The notes beneath the pieces are model-generated. The model was given only the letters and a program-made list of their open reading frames with translations, had not been told where the DNA came from and did not search any database. From Bacteroidia bacterium (GTDB lineage: Bacteria; Bacteroidota; Bacteroidia; Flavobacteriales; Flavobacteriaceae), in the NCBI GenBank assembly GCA_030429955.1, contig JAUIGO010000013.1, positions 1 to 63,720 on the forward strand: 63,720 nucleotides of DNA, given 5' to 3'. The position numbers and the translations under genes are program-made. Below are positions 16,813 through 25,417 of the stretch, piece after piece (position 1 is the first letter of the stretch; each line of letters begins with the position of its first letter).

Positions 16813-17561
16813 TTATACTTTTTTAATGTTTCTTTTGTAAAATCACTTAATACTAATCGTCCACTAATTTTTGCTCGTTGAATAAGCAATTGATCCCAGT
16901 CTTCAGTGCCTCTCCAAAACATGGTTTTCATTTCACTCATAGCTTTTGGGTTGTAATTGCAAAGGTTTTCGGCAAAATTTTTAACGGCTTCATCTAATTC
17001 TTCAACTGTTTCATAAACTTGTGTAAAGAGCCCTTTTTGTTGTGCCCATTCAGCAGAATAAAATGTGTTGGCATCTATGGCAATTTGAGACATCGCACTC
17101 AACCCAAGTTTTCTTTGCACAGCTGGCCCAACTACGAAAGGTCCAATGCCAACACTTAATTCGCTTAATTTTATAGCAGCAAACTTTGTTGCCATACAAT
17201 AGTCAGTAGCAGAAGCTAAACCTACTCCTCCTCCAACAGTTTTACCTTGTATACGTCCTATAATAAACTTTGGACATTTTCGCATGGCGTTAATCACATT
17301 AGCAAAACCAGAGAAAAATGCTTTTCCCATTTCTTCATTACTAATATCTACAAGTTCTTCAAAGCTAGCTCCAGCACAAAAGGTTCGGTCTCCACCACTT
17401 TTTAGTACGATAACTTTAATGCTTTCATCTTCGCCAGCATTGGTAATAGTTCTTGCCAACTCTGTAAGCAAATTTGATGGCAATGAATTATGTGAAGGAT
17501 GGAAAAACTCTATATATCCAACCTTATTTTTAATGTATTGTTTTACGTATGGCTCGTTCAT
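16809..17561 (-). CDS. paaF: Enoyl-CoA hydratase/isomerase (PaaF-like)
   Basis: The 250-residue crotonase-fold enzyme has the oxyanion-hole motifs GDRTFCAGASFEEL and KTVGGGVGLASATDYCMA. It stands between paaZ and paaY. Phenylacetate pathways need two crotonases: PaaG for epoxide isomerisation and PaaF for hydration of 2,3-dehydroadipyl-CoA. The other crotonase (25794-26576) lies next to the ring epoxidase genes and fits PaaG better, so this one is assigned PaaF by elimination. The split between the two is inference. Confidence 0.75.
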   Translation of the reverse strand: MNEPYVKQYIKNKVGYIEFFHPSHNSLPSNLLTELARTITNAGEDESIKVIVLKSGGDRTFCAGASFEELVDISNEEMGKAFFSGFANVINAMRKCPKFIIGRIQGKTVGGGVGLASATDYCMATKFAAIKLSELSVGIGPFVVGPAVQRKLGLSAMSQIAIDANTFYSAEWAQQKGLFTQVYETVEELDEAVKNFAENLCNYNPKAMSEMKTMFWRGTEDWDQLLIQRAKISGRLVLSDFTKETLKKYK

Positions 17562-17586
17562 ATTTTATCTAATCTTTTTATTCAAT

Positions 17587-20082
17587 TTAAATTAATCCGA
17601 ATTGTTCAAAGTGATGATTCAAGTGTTTTCTTTCTAATAAATACCATTCATATCTATTCATATCTCCAAAAACCATGTTTTTTAGTATGGCTTCAGAGTT
17701 CTCTTTAAAAAACGTTTTATATGTCTCTCTAACCTCTTTAAATTTTTGTTTTGCTGTTACTAAATCTGGGTATCTCAACGTATCAAGAGTATCTTTTTCT
17801 AACAATGGAAAATTAGTGTTACGTGGGAATTTATCATAATTATATAAGCTAGCATGTACCTTTTCTAGAATTTTCTCTGGAGTTGACACCTCAAAATCTT
17901 GAATTTCTCCTGAAGCAATTTTGTAGGTGTACTCCAAGTGCTCAATCATGTGTTGTGGTGTCATGATTCCCCATTTTGGTTTTGTATCTACTGTCAGTTT
18001 TGCTAAGCATTCCTGTATTTTCTCATCAGTCATCTCCACAAAAACATCTTGTTTCTTCTGAACCATTGTTAATACAGTTGCCACAGCTACCAGTTCATCA
18101 TCAGCATCAAAAATCTCTGCAAACCATTTTACGATTCCACTTGGATGTTCAGCACTTGCAACGTCTCTATCTACTTTTTGTTTACAAGTTAATCGAACAT
18201 AAATAGTATCGTTATGATATAAAGGCCGAAGAAATCTACATTCTTCTAATCCGTAATTTGCCGACACTGGACCTCTATTTGGATAGACAAACAATCCAGC
18301 TGCAGCTGCTAGAATGAAATAGCCATGAGCCGTTCGTTTTTCAAAAATACTTCCATCTAAAGATGTAATATCTGTATGTGCATAAAAGTGATCCCAAGTA
18401 AGATTTGAGAAATTTATTATATCTGAATCTGTTAAAGTTCGTTTATGAGTTTTCATTGACATTCCGGGTTGAATGTCTTCCCAATGGTATTTAAATGGAT
18501 GTTGTTCTGCTTCTTTATATTTTGCGTTTTGTTGATAAATGCCTGTGATTTCGGTAATGGTTGTTGGACTACCTTGAATTGCTGTGCGTTGCAAATAGTG
18601 TTTGACACCTCGCATTCCACCCATTTCTTCACCACCTCCAGCTCGACCAGGACCACCATGAACTAAAGTTGGTAAAGGTGAACCATGACCTGTGCTTTCT
18701 TTTGCGTTTTCTCTGTTCAACACTAAAATACGTCCATGATGACTTGCTGCATTGACAACATAATCTTTGGCAATGCTATCGTTATTCGTAATGATTGAAG
18801 ATACCAAAGAGCCTTTCCCCATTTGAGATAAAGTAACAGCTTCTTCTAGCGTTTTATAAGGCATTATGGTACTTACTGGACCAAAGGCTTCACGTTCATG
18901 AACCGCTAAATTATCAAATGGATGGTCTTCTCTTAAAAGAATAGGACTGATAAACGCTCCTTTTTTAGCATCTGCTCCAATGGTTTCAATCTTATCAAGG
19001 TTTCCATAGACGATTTTAGCCTTTTTGGCAATATCAGAAACACTATTTCGCACTTCCTCAACTTGTTCTTTGCTAATCAGAGAACCCATTCTAACTTCTT
19101 TGAGCCTTGGATCACCAATAGTGACTTTATCAAGTGCTTTACCTAGTTCAATCTGAACATCTTCAACCAAGTTCTCAGGAACAATGATACGACGAATCGC
19201 AGTACATTTTTGCCCTGCTTTAACTGTCATTTCTTTTCTAACTTCTTTTATAAAAATATCAAATTCTGGTGTTCCAGGAACGGCATCTTCACCTAAAATA
19301 GACGCATTTAATGAATCGGCTTCCATAGTAAAAGGCACTGCCTCTTGAATGATTCTAGGATGCGCTTTTAACAATCTACCTGTTGCTGCTGAACCTGTAA
19401 ACGTAACTACATCTTGAGATTCAACAGTATCTAAAATGGTTTTAACTGTTCCGTTAATGATTTGTAAAGCACCTTCTGGCAAAATACCTGAATTGATAAT
19501 TTCTCGTGCTACAGCTTCTGCTAAATATGATGATGAAGGAGCAGGTAATACGACTGCAGGAACTCCAGCCATCCAGTTCACTGCGCATTTTTCTAGCATT
19601 CCCCAAACTGGGAAATTGAATGCATTTATATGAACTGCAACGCCTTTTTTAGGCACCATAATGTGATGTGCCATGAAGCGTCCTCCACGAGACAAATCGA
19701 TTGGATCGCCTTCAACATGATACGATTGATTTGGGAATAATTTTCGCAATGATGCATTAGCAAACAAGTTACCAAAACCACCTTCAATATCAATCCAACT
19801 ATCCACTTTAGTTGCTCCAGTTCTATAACTTAACTCGTAAAAGGCATCTTTCTTTTTGGTAAGATATAATGCTAATTTTTTTAGCATATTACCTCGTTCT
19901 TGAAACGTCATTTTACGCAATGCTTCACCTTTATCTCTACCATATTGTAATGCATTAGAAACATTTAGACCTTCAACGGCGGAATTTGCGATGAGTTCTC
20001 CTGTTATTGCATCGAATACAGGAATGCCTTCATCAGTTCCTTCTAACCATTGTCCTGTAATGTAATGTTGTATTTTTTTCAT
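17587..20082 (-). CDS. paaZ: Bifunctional PaaZ: ring-opening hydratase plus aldehyde dehydrogenase, with extra C-terminal domain
   Basis: The 831-residue protein is about 150 residues longer than E. coli PaaZ. Residues 1-520 are an aldehyde dehydrogenase (catalytic Cys293 in GQKCTAIRR, general base Glu in FTMEADSLNAS). Residues about 530-680 are an R-specific hydratase (MaoC-like) with Asp564 and His569 in DHFYAHTD, matching the D/H pair of E. coli PaaZ. These open the oxepin ring of the CoA intermediate and oxidise the resulting semialdehyde. Residues about 685-831 are extra and resemble DinB/DUF1569 proteins (MTPQHMIEHLEY near the start, ERKHLNHHFEQF at the end). The tail's role is unknown. 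Confidence 0.93.
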   Translation of the reverse strand: MKKIQHYITGQWLEGTDEGIPVFDAITGELIANSAVEGLNVSNALQYGRDKGEALRKMTFQERGNMLKKLALYLTKKKDAFYELSYRTGATKVDSWIDIEGGFGNLFANASLRKLFPNQSYHVEGDPIDLSRGGRFMAHHIMVPKKGVAVHINAFNFPVWGMLEKCAVNWMAGVPAVVLPAPSSSYLAEAVAREIINSGILPEGALQIINGTVKTILDTVESQDVVTFTGSAATGRLLKAHPRIIQEAVPFTMEADSLNASILGEDAVPGTPEFDIFIKEVRKEMTVKAGQKCTAIRRIIVPENLVEDVQIELGKALDKVTIGDPRLKEVRMGSLISKEQVEEVRNSVSDIAKKAKIVYGNLDKIETIGADAKKGAFISPILLREDHPFDNLAVHEREAFGPVSTIMPYKTLEEAVTLSQMGKGSLVSSIITNNDSIAKDYVVNAASHHGRILVLNRENAKESTGHGSPLPTLVHGGPGRAGGGEEMGGMRGVKHYLQRTAIQGSPTTITEITGIYQQNAKYKEAEQHPFKYHWEDIQPGMSMKTHKRTLTDSDIINFSNLTWDHFYAHTDITSLDGSIFEKRTAHGYFILAAAAGLFVYPNRGPVSANYGLEECRFLRPLYHNDTIYVRLTCKQKVDRDVASAEHPSGIVKWFAEIFDADDELVAVATVLTMVQKKQDVFVEMTDEKIQECLAKLTVDTKPKWGIMTPQHMIEHLEYTYKIASGEIQDFEVSTPEKILEKVHASLYNYDKFPRNTNFPLLEKDTLDTLRYPDLVTAKQKFKEVRETYKTFFKENSEAILKNMVFGDMNRYEWYLLERKHLNHHFEQFGLI

Positions 20083-20086
20083 AATG

Positions 20087-20686
20087 TTATGCCATTATTC
20101 TTAATATTCTTCCATTTATTTTTCCTTCAACGCACTTTACATAAGCATCTACAATTTTATGCATTGGCACAGGCGTATTACCAGGAAAATAGTCTTTGTA
20201 CTTCTCGTAAGCATCTTCAACTAAATCAGAGCAAACTACATTGACTCTAATTCTATTTAATTCTAAAACTACAGCTTTTACAAAACTGTGAATGGCTCCA
20301 TTTACCATTGCTGCACTTGTGGTCATATCAACTGGATCATCTGCTAAAATCCCTGTTGATAATGTTATAGAACCTCCATGATTTAAATAATCTTTACCTA
20401 TTCTCACCACATTAACTTGTCCCATCAGCTTACTTTTGATTCCAATATAAAAATCATCTTCAGATAGGTTCTCAAACTTGTCCCATTTAGCATCTCCAGC
20501 AATAGCGACAATAGCATCCACTTTTCCAACCTCTTCAAACATTGATTTTATAGATTTTGAGTCTGAAAAATCCACTTTTACATCACCAGAGTTCCGTCCA
20601 GCTACAAGTACTTCGTGCTTTTCTGAAAGTCTTTCAGTGACTTTTTTTCCAATGGTTCCGTTTCCTCCTATTATTAAAATTTTCAT
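20087..20686 (-). CDS. Short-chain dehydrogenase-like protein, catalytic Tyr/Lys absent
   Basis: The 199-residue Rossmann-fold protein starts with the cofactor motif MKILIIGGNGTIGKKV and has IVAIAGDAKWD and SITLSTGILADDP. At the place of the usual YxxxK there is AAMVNGAIHSF, so the classical SDR tetrad is missing. Related short atypical SDRs exist. It lies four bases after the paaZ start region and just upstream of it in the transcript. It may be a cofactor-binding or reductase accessory of the pathway; no step of the known paa route requires it. Confidence 0.75.
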   Translation of the reverse strand: MKILIIGGNGTIGKKVTERLSEKHEVLVAGRNSGDVKVDFSDSKSIKSMFEEVGKVDAIVAIAGDAKWDKFENLSEDDFYIGIKSKLMGQVNVVRIGKDYLNHGGSITLSTGILADDPVDMTTSAAMVNGAIHSFVKAVVLELNRIRVNVVCSDLVEDAYEKYKDYFPGNTPVPMHKIVDAYVKCVEGKINGRILRIMA

Positions 20687-20700
20687 TTTATTTTTAAATT

Positions 20701-20730
20701 GCGACCTCTCGACTGCGCTCGAGGTGACAC
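20701..20730. repeat. Family A palindrome (intergenic)
   Basis: CCTCTCGACTGCGCTCGAGG followed by TGACAC lies between paaJ and the SDR gene. Its core is the same sequence that sits inside the E1 and paaH genes. Confidence 0.8.
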
Positions 20731-20734
20731 TTTC

Positions 20735-21949
20735 CTATAAATTCACATTTTCAATTATTGCTGCATAGCCTTGCCCAACGCCTATACACATGGTTATTAA
20801 AGCATAACGCTTTTGTTGTTCATGAAGCTCTAAAGCTGCCGAATATGCTATTCTTGTTCCTGTTACACCAAGTGGATGGCCAATTGCGATGGAACCTCCA
20901 TTTGGATTTAATCTAGGATCATCATCTGCTAAACCCCAAGCTCTTGTACAAGCCAAAGCTTGAGCTGCAAAAGCTTCGTTCAATTCAATAATGTCCATAT
21001 CATTCATTGTTAAGCCAGCTTTTGCTAAGGCTTTGTTAGAAGCTTCTACTGGACCAATTCCCATGATTCTTGGTTCTACACCAACCACAGCCGAGCTTAT
21101 TATTCTCGCTAGTGGTTTTAGGTTATATTTTTTTACAGCATCTTCTGATGCAATGATTGTTGCTGCTGCTCCATCATTTAAGCCTGATGAATTTCCAGCT
21201 GTGACACTTCCGCCTTCTGCTTTAAAAGCACCTCTTAATTTTGCTAAAACTTCCAAAGTAGTATTAGGCTTTACAAACTCATCTTTTGAAAACAGGATTG
21301 GATCTTTTTTACGTTGTGGAATTTCAACCGTTACAATTTCTTTAGCTAAACGACCATTTTCTTGAGCTTTCGAAGCCTTCATTTGGCTCCAATAGGCAAA
21401 CTTGTCTTGATCTTCTCGAGAGATGTTGTATGTCGAAACTAAATTTTCAGCTGTATTTCCCATGCCATCTGTTCCATACATTTTTTGCATTTTCGGATTG
21501 ATAAATCGCCATCCAAAACTGGAATCATACATTTTGGCATCGGTTCCAAAGCCTTTTGAAGGTTTAGCGATGACGTATGGTCCTCGTGTCATATTCTCCA
21601 CTCCTCCTGCTATAAACACATCGCCATCACCAGCTTTAATAGCTCGATTGGCATGAATGATTGCAGACAAACCTGAACTACATAAACGATTCACCGTTTC
21701 TCCAGGAACAGAATATGGTAATCCTGCCAATAAAGAAGCCATTCTCGCTACGTTACGATTATCTTCTCCAGCTTGATTGGCACAGCCTAAAATAACATCG
21801 TCGTAAGCTTCCTTTGGGATGTTTGGATTTCGTTTAACTATTTCTTCGATGACCAAAGCTGCTAAATCGTCTGTACGAACAGCTGATAATGTACCTTGGT
21901 AACTTCCTATAGGTGTTCTAATTCCGTCTATTATATATGCTTCTTTCAT
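20735..21949 (-). CDS. paaJ: Thiolase, 3-oxoadipyl-CoA/3-oxo-5,6-dehydrosuberyl-CoA type
   Basis: The 404-residue degradative thiolase has the nucleophile Cys in NRLCSSGLSAIIHANRAI, the His of GGSIAIGHPLGVTGTR and the second Cys in ITMCIGVGQGYAAI. It cleaves 3-oxoacyl-CoA intermediates to acetyl-CoA and a shortened acyl-CoA. Within a paa cluster the expected function is PaaJ, which acts twice: first on the product of PaaZ and then on 3-oxoadipyl-CoA. Start and length are normal. Confidence 0.92.
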   Translation of the reverse strand: MKEAYIIDGIRTPIGSYQGTLSAVRTDDLAALVIEEIVKRNPNIPKEAYDDVILGCANQAGEDNRNVARMASLLAGLPYSVPGETVNRLCSSGLSAIIHANRAIKAGDGDVFIAGGVENMTRGPYVIAKPSKGFGTDAKMYDSSFGWRFINPKMQKMYGTDGMGNTAENLVSTYNISREDQDKFAYWSQMKASKAQENGRLAKEIVTVEIPQRKKDPILFSKDEFVKPNTTLEVLAKLRGAFKAEGGSVTAGNSSGLNDGAAATIIASEDAVKKYNLKPLARIISSAVVGVEPRIMGIGPVEASNKALAKAGLTMNDMDIIELNEAFAAQALACTRAWGLADDDPRLNPNGGSIAIGHPLGVTGTRIAYSAALELHEQQKRYALITMCIGVGQGYAAIIENVNL

Positions 21950-21956
21950 GTTTTAA

Positions 21957-22000
21957 CCCTTCCGTTCTTCGGACACCTTCCCTTAAAAAAGTGAAGGAAT
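21957..22000. repeat. Family B repeat between paaI and paaJ
   Basis: CCCTTCCGTTCTTCGGACACC plus TTCCCTTAAAAAAGTGAAGG is a close copy of the first module at 13508-13549. Confidence 0.75.
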
Positions 22001-22016
22001 TATTTTGTTAATATTT

Positions 22017-22451
22017 TTATTCTTCAGTCCATTCTTTTTGAGTGCGATACACAACACCTTTAAAAAGTGCAACTAGCTCATCGCCTCGTTTGACTTCAAT
22101 CACATTAAAGCCTAATTTATTATTCACTTTTTCTATCACTGATTCGGCAACTAAATAATCGCCTTCGTTTAATGCTTCAATATGATTAATGCTGGTTTCA
22201 ATAGACACTGCATATTTACCATGTGTATTTGCCGCAAAGCCAAAAGCCGTATCAGCTAAGGTATAACTGATACCTCCATGAGCATAATTCATACTGTTGA
22301 GCATTTCTTTTCTAATAGTCATGGCAACTTTACAGCGACCTAATTCACATTCTACAATCTCAATTCCCATCCATTGACTGAAAGCGTCGAGTGAGAGCAT
22401 TCGCTCTGGTATGAGGTTTGAGGCAATAGGTTTACTTTGTGATGGTTTCAT
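22017..22451 (-). CDS. paaI: Hotdog-fold acyl-CoA thioesterase PaaI
   Basis: The 144-residue hotdog protein has the PaaI signature NYAHGGISYTLADTAFGFAANTHG, in which the HGG and Asp residues form the active site. SIETSINHIEALNEGDYL follows. PaaI hydrolyses ring-hydroxylated phenylacetyl-CoA and similar dead-end thioesters, freeing trapped CoA. It lies two bases upstream of nothing but the small four-helix gene on one side and paaJ on the other, in the same direction as the rest of the cluster. Confidence 0.9.
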   Translation of the reverse strand: MKPSQSKPIASNLIPERMLSLDAFSQWMGIEIVECELGRCKVAMTIRKEMLNSMNYAHGGISYTLADTAFGFAANTHGKYAVSIETSINHIEALNEGDYLVAESVIEKVNNKLGFNVIEVKRGDELVALFKGVVYRTQKEWTEE

Positions 22452-22453
22452 AC

Positions 22454-22831
22454 TTATTTAATTCTATCAGAAATTTTACTTCTTAACGTTGTAATCATTT
22501 TAGATAATTCTGTAATTAGCCGTCTATTTTCTTCATCTTCATCTACTGAGATGTAATTTCTCATTTGAGCTTTTGAACTACAAGAAACACATTCATGAGC
22601 ACTATGCCATGCATTACCTAAATAATTATAAAATTGTTTGTCAGTTCCAGCCGAACCTTCTGATATATTTAATGCTATAGAATCTGCTGCACGTTTAAAT
22701 TGTGAGGATAGTTCAAATCGTTCTTCCTTCGGAAATTTTTTAGTTAAATCATTAACGATTTCACCAAACTCCATTGCTTTGGCGTAAATGGTTAAATCTT
22801 CAAACTTAAAATAATACTTTGACTTCCTCAT
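22454..22831 (-). CDS. Four-helix-bundle (23S rRNA IVS-type) protein, copy 1
   Basis: The 125-residue helical protein belongs to the S23/IVS-type four-helix-bundle family. Typical segments are FEDLTIYAKAMEFGEIVNDLTKKFPKEERFELSSQFKRAADSIALNISEGSAG and ITELSKMITTLRSKI. The family is often found as stray cassettes in Bacteroidota genomes and has no known enzymatic role. Here it sits inside the paa transcript, separating paaI from paaH, with a second, diverged member on the other side of paaH. Confidence 0.88.
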   Translation of the reverse strand: MRKSKYYFKFEDLTIYAKAMEFGEIVNDLTKKFPKEERFELSSQFKRAADSIALNISEGSAGTDKQFYNYLGNAWHSAHECVSCSSKAQMRNYISVDEDEENRRLITELSKMITTLRSKISDRIK

Positions 22832-22844
22832 TCCTCAATCCTAA

Positions 22845-24062
22845 TTAAAAAAACCTCAATCCTTTATTTTTCATTTTTCGTAATAACGGACTGCAACGGT
22901 ATCTGTCTTCATGATATTCGTTGTATAATTCATCCATTTTCGTCACGCACCAATCTATTCCTTTTTCATCAGCCCAAGCCAATAGACCTTTTGGATAATT
23001 AACGCCTTTGGTCATAGCATTGTCAATATCTTCAGCTGAAGCTATATTTAAAAACAAGGCGTCTGCTGCTTCGTTGATGAGCATGACTAATACTCTGTTG
23101 AAAATTTGTTCTTTCAAAGACTCTTCGACTGCGCTCAGAGTGACATCTGAGGTTTCGATTTTCTTTCCACTTTCATCATAATCGTAATAGCCTTTGCCAG
23201 ATTTTCGACCTAAGTAGCCTGCTTCTGCAAAACGTTTTTGAGTGAACGCTGGTTTATATCTTGGATCAAAATAAAATGCGGTAAAAACAGTTTCGGTTAC
23301 AGTGTAATTAACATCATTACCAATAAAATCCATCAATTCAAATGGTCCCATTCTGAAGCCACCTAAAGTTTTCAGACTCCAATCAATAGTTGCAAAATCG
23401 GCAATCCCTTCCTCATAAATTCTTAAAGCTTCTCCGTAAAAAGGTCTTGCCACACGATTGACAATAAAACCTGGAGTATCCTTGGCCACTGCAACCGTTT
23501 TTTTCCAATCTTTAATGATTTGAACAGATTTATCTAGGGTTGCTTTTGATGTTTGAATTGCAGGAATGACTTCAACAAGTTGCATTAGAGGCGCTGGATT
23601 GAAAAAGTGAATTCCAATACAACGTTCAGGCTTTTTTAAAGAAGCTGCAATAGAAGCAATTGATAAACTTGAAGTGTTAGAAGCAATGATACAATCGTCA
23701 GACACATAGCCTTCTAATTCTATAAAAACTTGTTTCTTAATCTCAAGGTTCTCAACAATAGCTTCGATAGTTAAATCGGAATCAGATAAGCTTTTTAAAC
23801 TGTCGACATACTCAATATTACCTTGAATTCTATTCTTCTCAGTTTCATCAATGCGGCCTTTTTCAATAAGTCGATTCAGTATTTTATCTAAAGCAGTTTG
23901 CGCCTTATATAAAGCAGCATTGTTTGTGTCGTATAATTTCACTTTACAACCAGACGTTGCAGCAACTTGCGCGATGCCACTTCCCATTGTTCCAGAACCA
24001 ATAATTCCTACTTGTAAGATTTGAGATTGTTGATTTTTGATATTTGATTTTTGATTTGTCAT
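22845..24062 (-). CDS. paaH: 3-hydroxyacyl-CoA dehydrogenase PaaH
   Basis: The 405-residue NAD-dependent dehydrogenase has the Rossmann motif VGIIGSGTMGSGIAQVAA, SNTSSLSI, the catalytic region GIHFFNPAPLMQLVEVI and GFIVNRVARPFYGEAL. It oxidises 3-hydroxyadipyl-CoA to 3-oxoadipyl-CoA. Two oddities are visible. The N-terminal MTNQKSNIKNQQSQIL derives from an AAATCAAAAATC-type simple repeat and precedes the normal start of the fold. Residues about 306-315 (SDVTLSAVEE) come from a family A palindrome (23119-23146) inserted in frame between the two C-terminal domains. A start closer to the VGIIG strand cannot be excluded. Confidence 0.92.
   Translation of the reverse strand: MTNQKSNIKNQQSQILQVGIIGSGTMGSGIAQVAATSGCKVKLYDTNNAALYKAQTALDKILNRLIEKGRIDETEKNRIQGNIEYVDSLKSLSDSDLTIEAIVENLEIKKQVFIELEGYVSDDCIIASNTSSLSIASIAASLKKPERCIGIHFFNPAPLMQLVEVIPAIQTSKATLDKSVQIIKDWKKTVAVAKDTPGFIVNRVARPFYGEALRIYEEGIADFATIDWSLKTLGGFRMGPFELMDFIGNDVNYTVTETVFTAFYFDPRYKPAFTQKRFAEAGYLGRKSGKGYYDYDESGKKIETSDVTLSAVEESLKEQIFNRVLVMLINEAADALFLNIASAEDIDNAMTKGVNYPKGLLAWADEKGIDWCVTKMDELYNEYHEDRYRCSPLLRKMKNKGLRFF
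23119..23146. repeat. Family A palindrome inside paaH
   Basis: CTCTTCGACTGCGCTCAGAG and the following TGACA are in frame in paaH and encode VTLSAVEES. Confidence 0.85.
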
Positions 24063-24064
24063 TA

Positions 24065-24424
24065 CTATTTAAGCTTGTTTGATGCTGTTTTAATGCTAAC
24101 TACAAAAATTGAAATTAACTCATCATTTTCTTTTAATAATTCTTCTAAGGCATCCAAATCTGACAATAGATTAGCTCGTTTTTGAATTTTCATATTGATT
24201 AAACATTCTCGCAACTCTTTCAAACAAATTTTCATTTTATGAAGAAAATCCCGAGTTGACTCTCCGCTTCTTGCCTCTCCATAATTTAATGCTGATGAAG
24301 TTGCAGACCTGATTAATTGCTTTGCTAAATGTTCGGATGCAAAAGATTTATCGACTTTTTTACAAATCAAAATTACATCAACTGCAAATTGAATTAATCT
24401 ATCTTCTAATTGATTAGGCTTCAT
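24065..24424 (-). CDS. Four-helix-bundle (23S rRNA IVS-type) protein, copy 2
   Basis: The 119-residue protein is of the same family as the one at 22454-22831 but well diverged. It has LEDRLIQFAVDVILICKKVDKS, KQLIRSATSSALNYGEARSGES and LKELRECLINMKIQ. It starts three bases before paaH in the transcript. The downstream and upstream gaps contain AATC-rich simple repeats. The function is unknown; it is probably a mobile-like passenger cassette in the operon. Confidence 0.88.
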   Translation of the reverse strand: MKPNQLEDRLIQFAVDVILICKKVDKSFASEHLAKQLIRSATSSALNYGEARSGESTRDFLHKMKICLKELRECLINMKIQKRANLLSDLDALEELLKENDELISIFVVSIKTASNKLK

Positions 24425-24475
24425 TAATAATTATTTTACTTCAAAAATCATAATTCGTTAATCTTCAATCGTAAA

Positions 24476-25417
24476 TCAAAATGGTAGATTGGTTACATCT
24501 ACATTTCCGCCAGAAATAATTATTCCGACGTCTTTATTTTTAAAATCTTCTTTTTCTTTTAATAGTGCTGCAAAAGCAACTGCACTTGATGGTTCAATGA
24601 TTATTTTCATTCTTTCCCAAACCAGTTTCATAGCTTCAACGATTTCATCTTCTTCTACCAAAATAATGCGCTCAACATCATTCATGATAATTGGGAAATT
24701 CCGATCTCCTAAAAACGTACGCAAACCATCTGCAATGGTATTTACCTCATCATTATATTCAATTTTTCCAGATTGCTTTGAACGAAATGCGTCATCTGCA
24801 TTCTTTGGCTCGCCACCAATTACTTTACATTTATTCGAAAAGTATTTAGCAGCTAAAGCTGTCCCTGCTATGAGTCCTCCTCCTCCAACAGGCGTAAATA
24901 TATAATCCAGTTGTGGTTGTTCTTCTAATAATTCTATGGCTGCTGTTCCTTGACCATGAATCACATCATCATCATTTGATGGATGAATAAAGGTTGCTCC
25001 TGTATCTTGTTTTACTTTTTCTGCCATTTGCTCACGTGCAATTGGTGTAGATTCGCTTTCAATGATATGTCCTCTATAACCTTTTACAGCATTCTTTTTG
25101 ACTTGTGGTGCATTTTCAGGCATCACAATGTAGGCTTCAATACCAATTTTATTAGCAGCTAATGACAACGCTTGCGCGAAATTACCAGAAGAATGCGTGA
25201 CGACACCTTTATTTCTGTCTTCTTCAGACAAATTTAAAATGGCATTTGCTGCTCCACGCATTTTGAATGCTCCCATTTTTTGAAAATTCTCGCACTTAAA
25301 AAATACATTACATCCTGCTATCTCATTTATTAATTGTGATGATAAGACAGGTGTTTTGTGAATGTATGGTTTCACACGGTTGTGTACTTCTATGAGGAAT
25401 TCTTTATTCAATTTCAC
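24476..25417 (-). CDS. Threonine/serine dehydratase or serine racemase (PLP-dependent)
   Basis: The 313-residue fold-type II PLP enzyme has the cofactor lysine in QKMGAFKMRGAANA, the substrate loop THSSGNFAQALSLAA and the Gly-rich phosphate-binding PVGGGGLIAGTAL. The length matches catabolic threonine dehydratase/serine racemase rather than biosynthetic IlvA, as no C-terminal ACT domain is present. It would deaminate Thr to 2-oxobutyrate or Ser to pyruvate. Its start overlaps the preceding small gene by 14 bases. 2-oxobutyrate is a good substrate for a BCKDH complex such as the one encoded downstream. Confidence 0.88.
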   Translation of the reverse strand: MKLNKEFLIEVHNRVKPYIHKTPVLSSQLINEIAGCNVFFKCENFQKMGAFKMRGAANAILNLSEEDRNKGVVTHSSGNFAQALSLAANKIGIEAYIVMPENAPQVKKNAVKGYRGHIIESESTPIAREQMAEKVKQDTGATFIHPSNDDDVIHGQGTAAIELLEEQPQLDYIFTPVGGGGLIAGTALAAKYFSNKCKVIGGEPKNADDAFRSKQSGKIEYNDEVNTIADGLRTFLGDRNFPIIMNDVERIILVEEDEIVEAMKLVWERMKIIIEPSSAVAFAALLKEKEDFKNKDVGIIISGGNVDVTNLPF

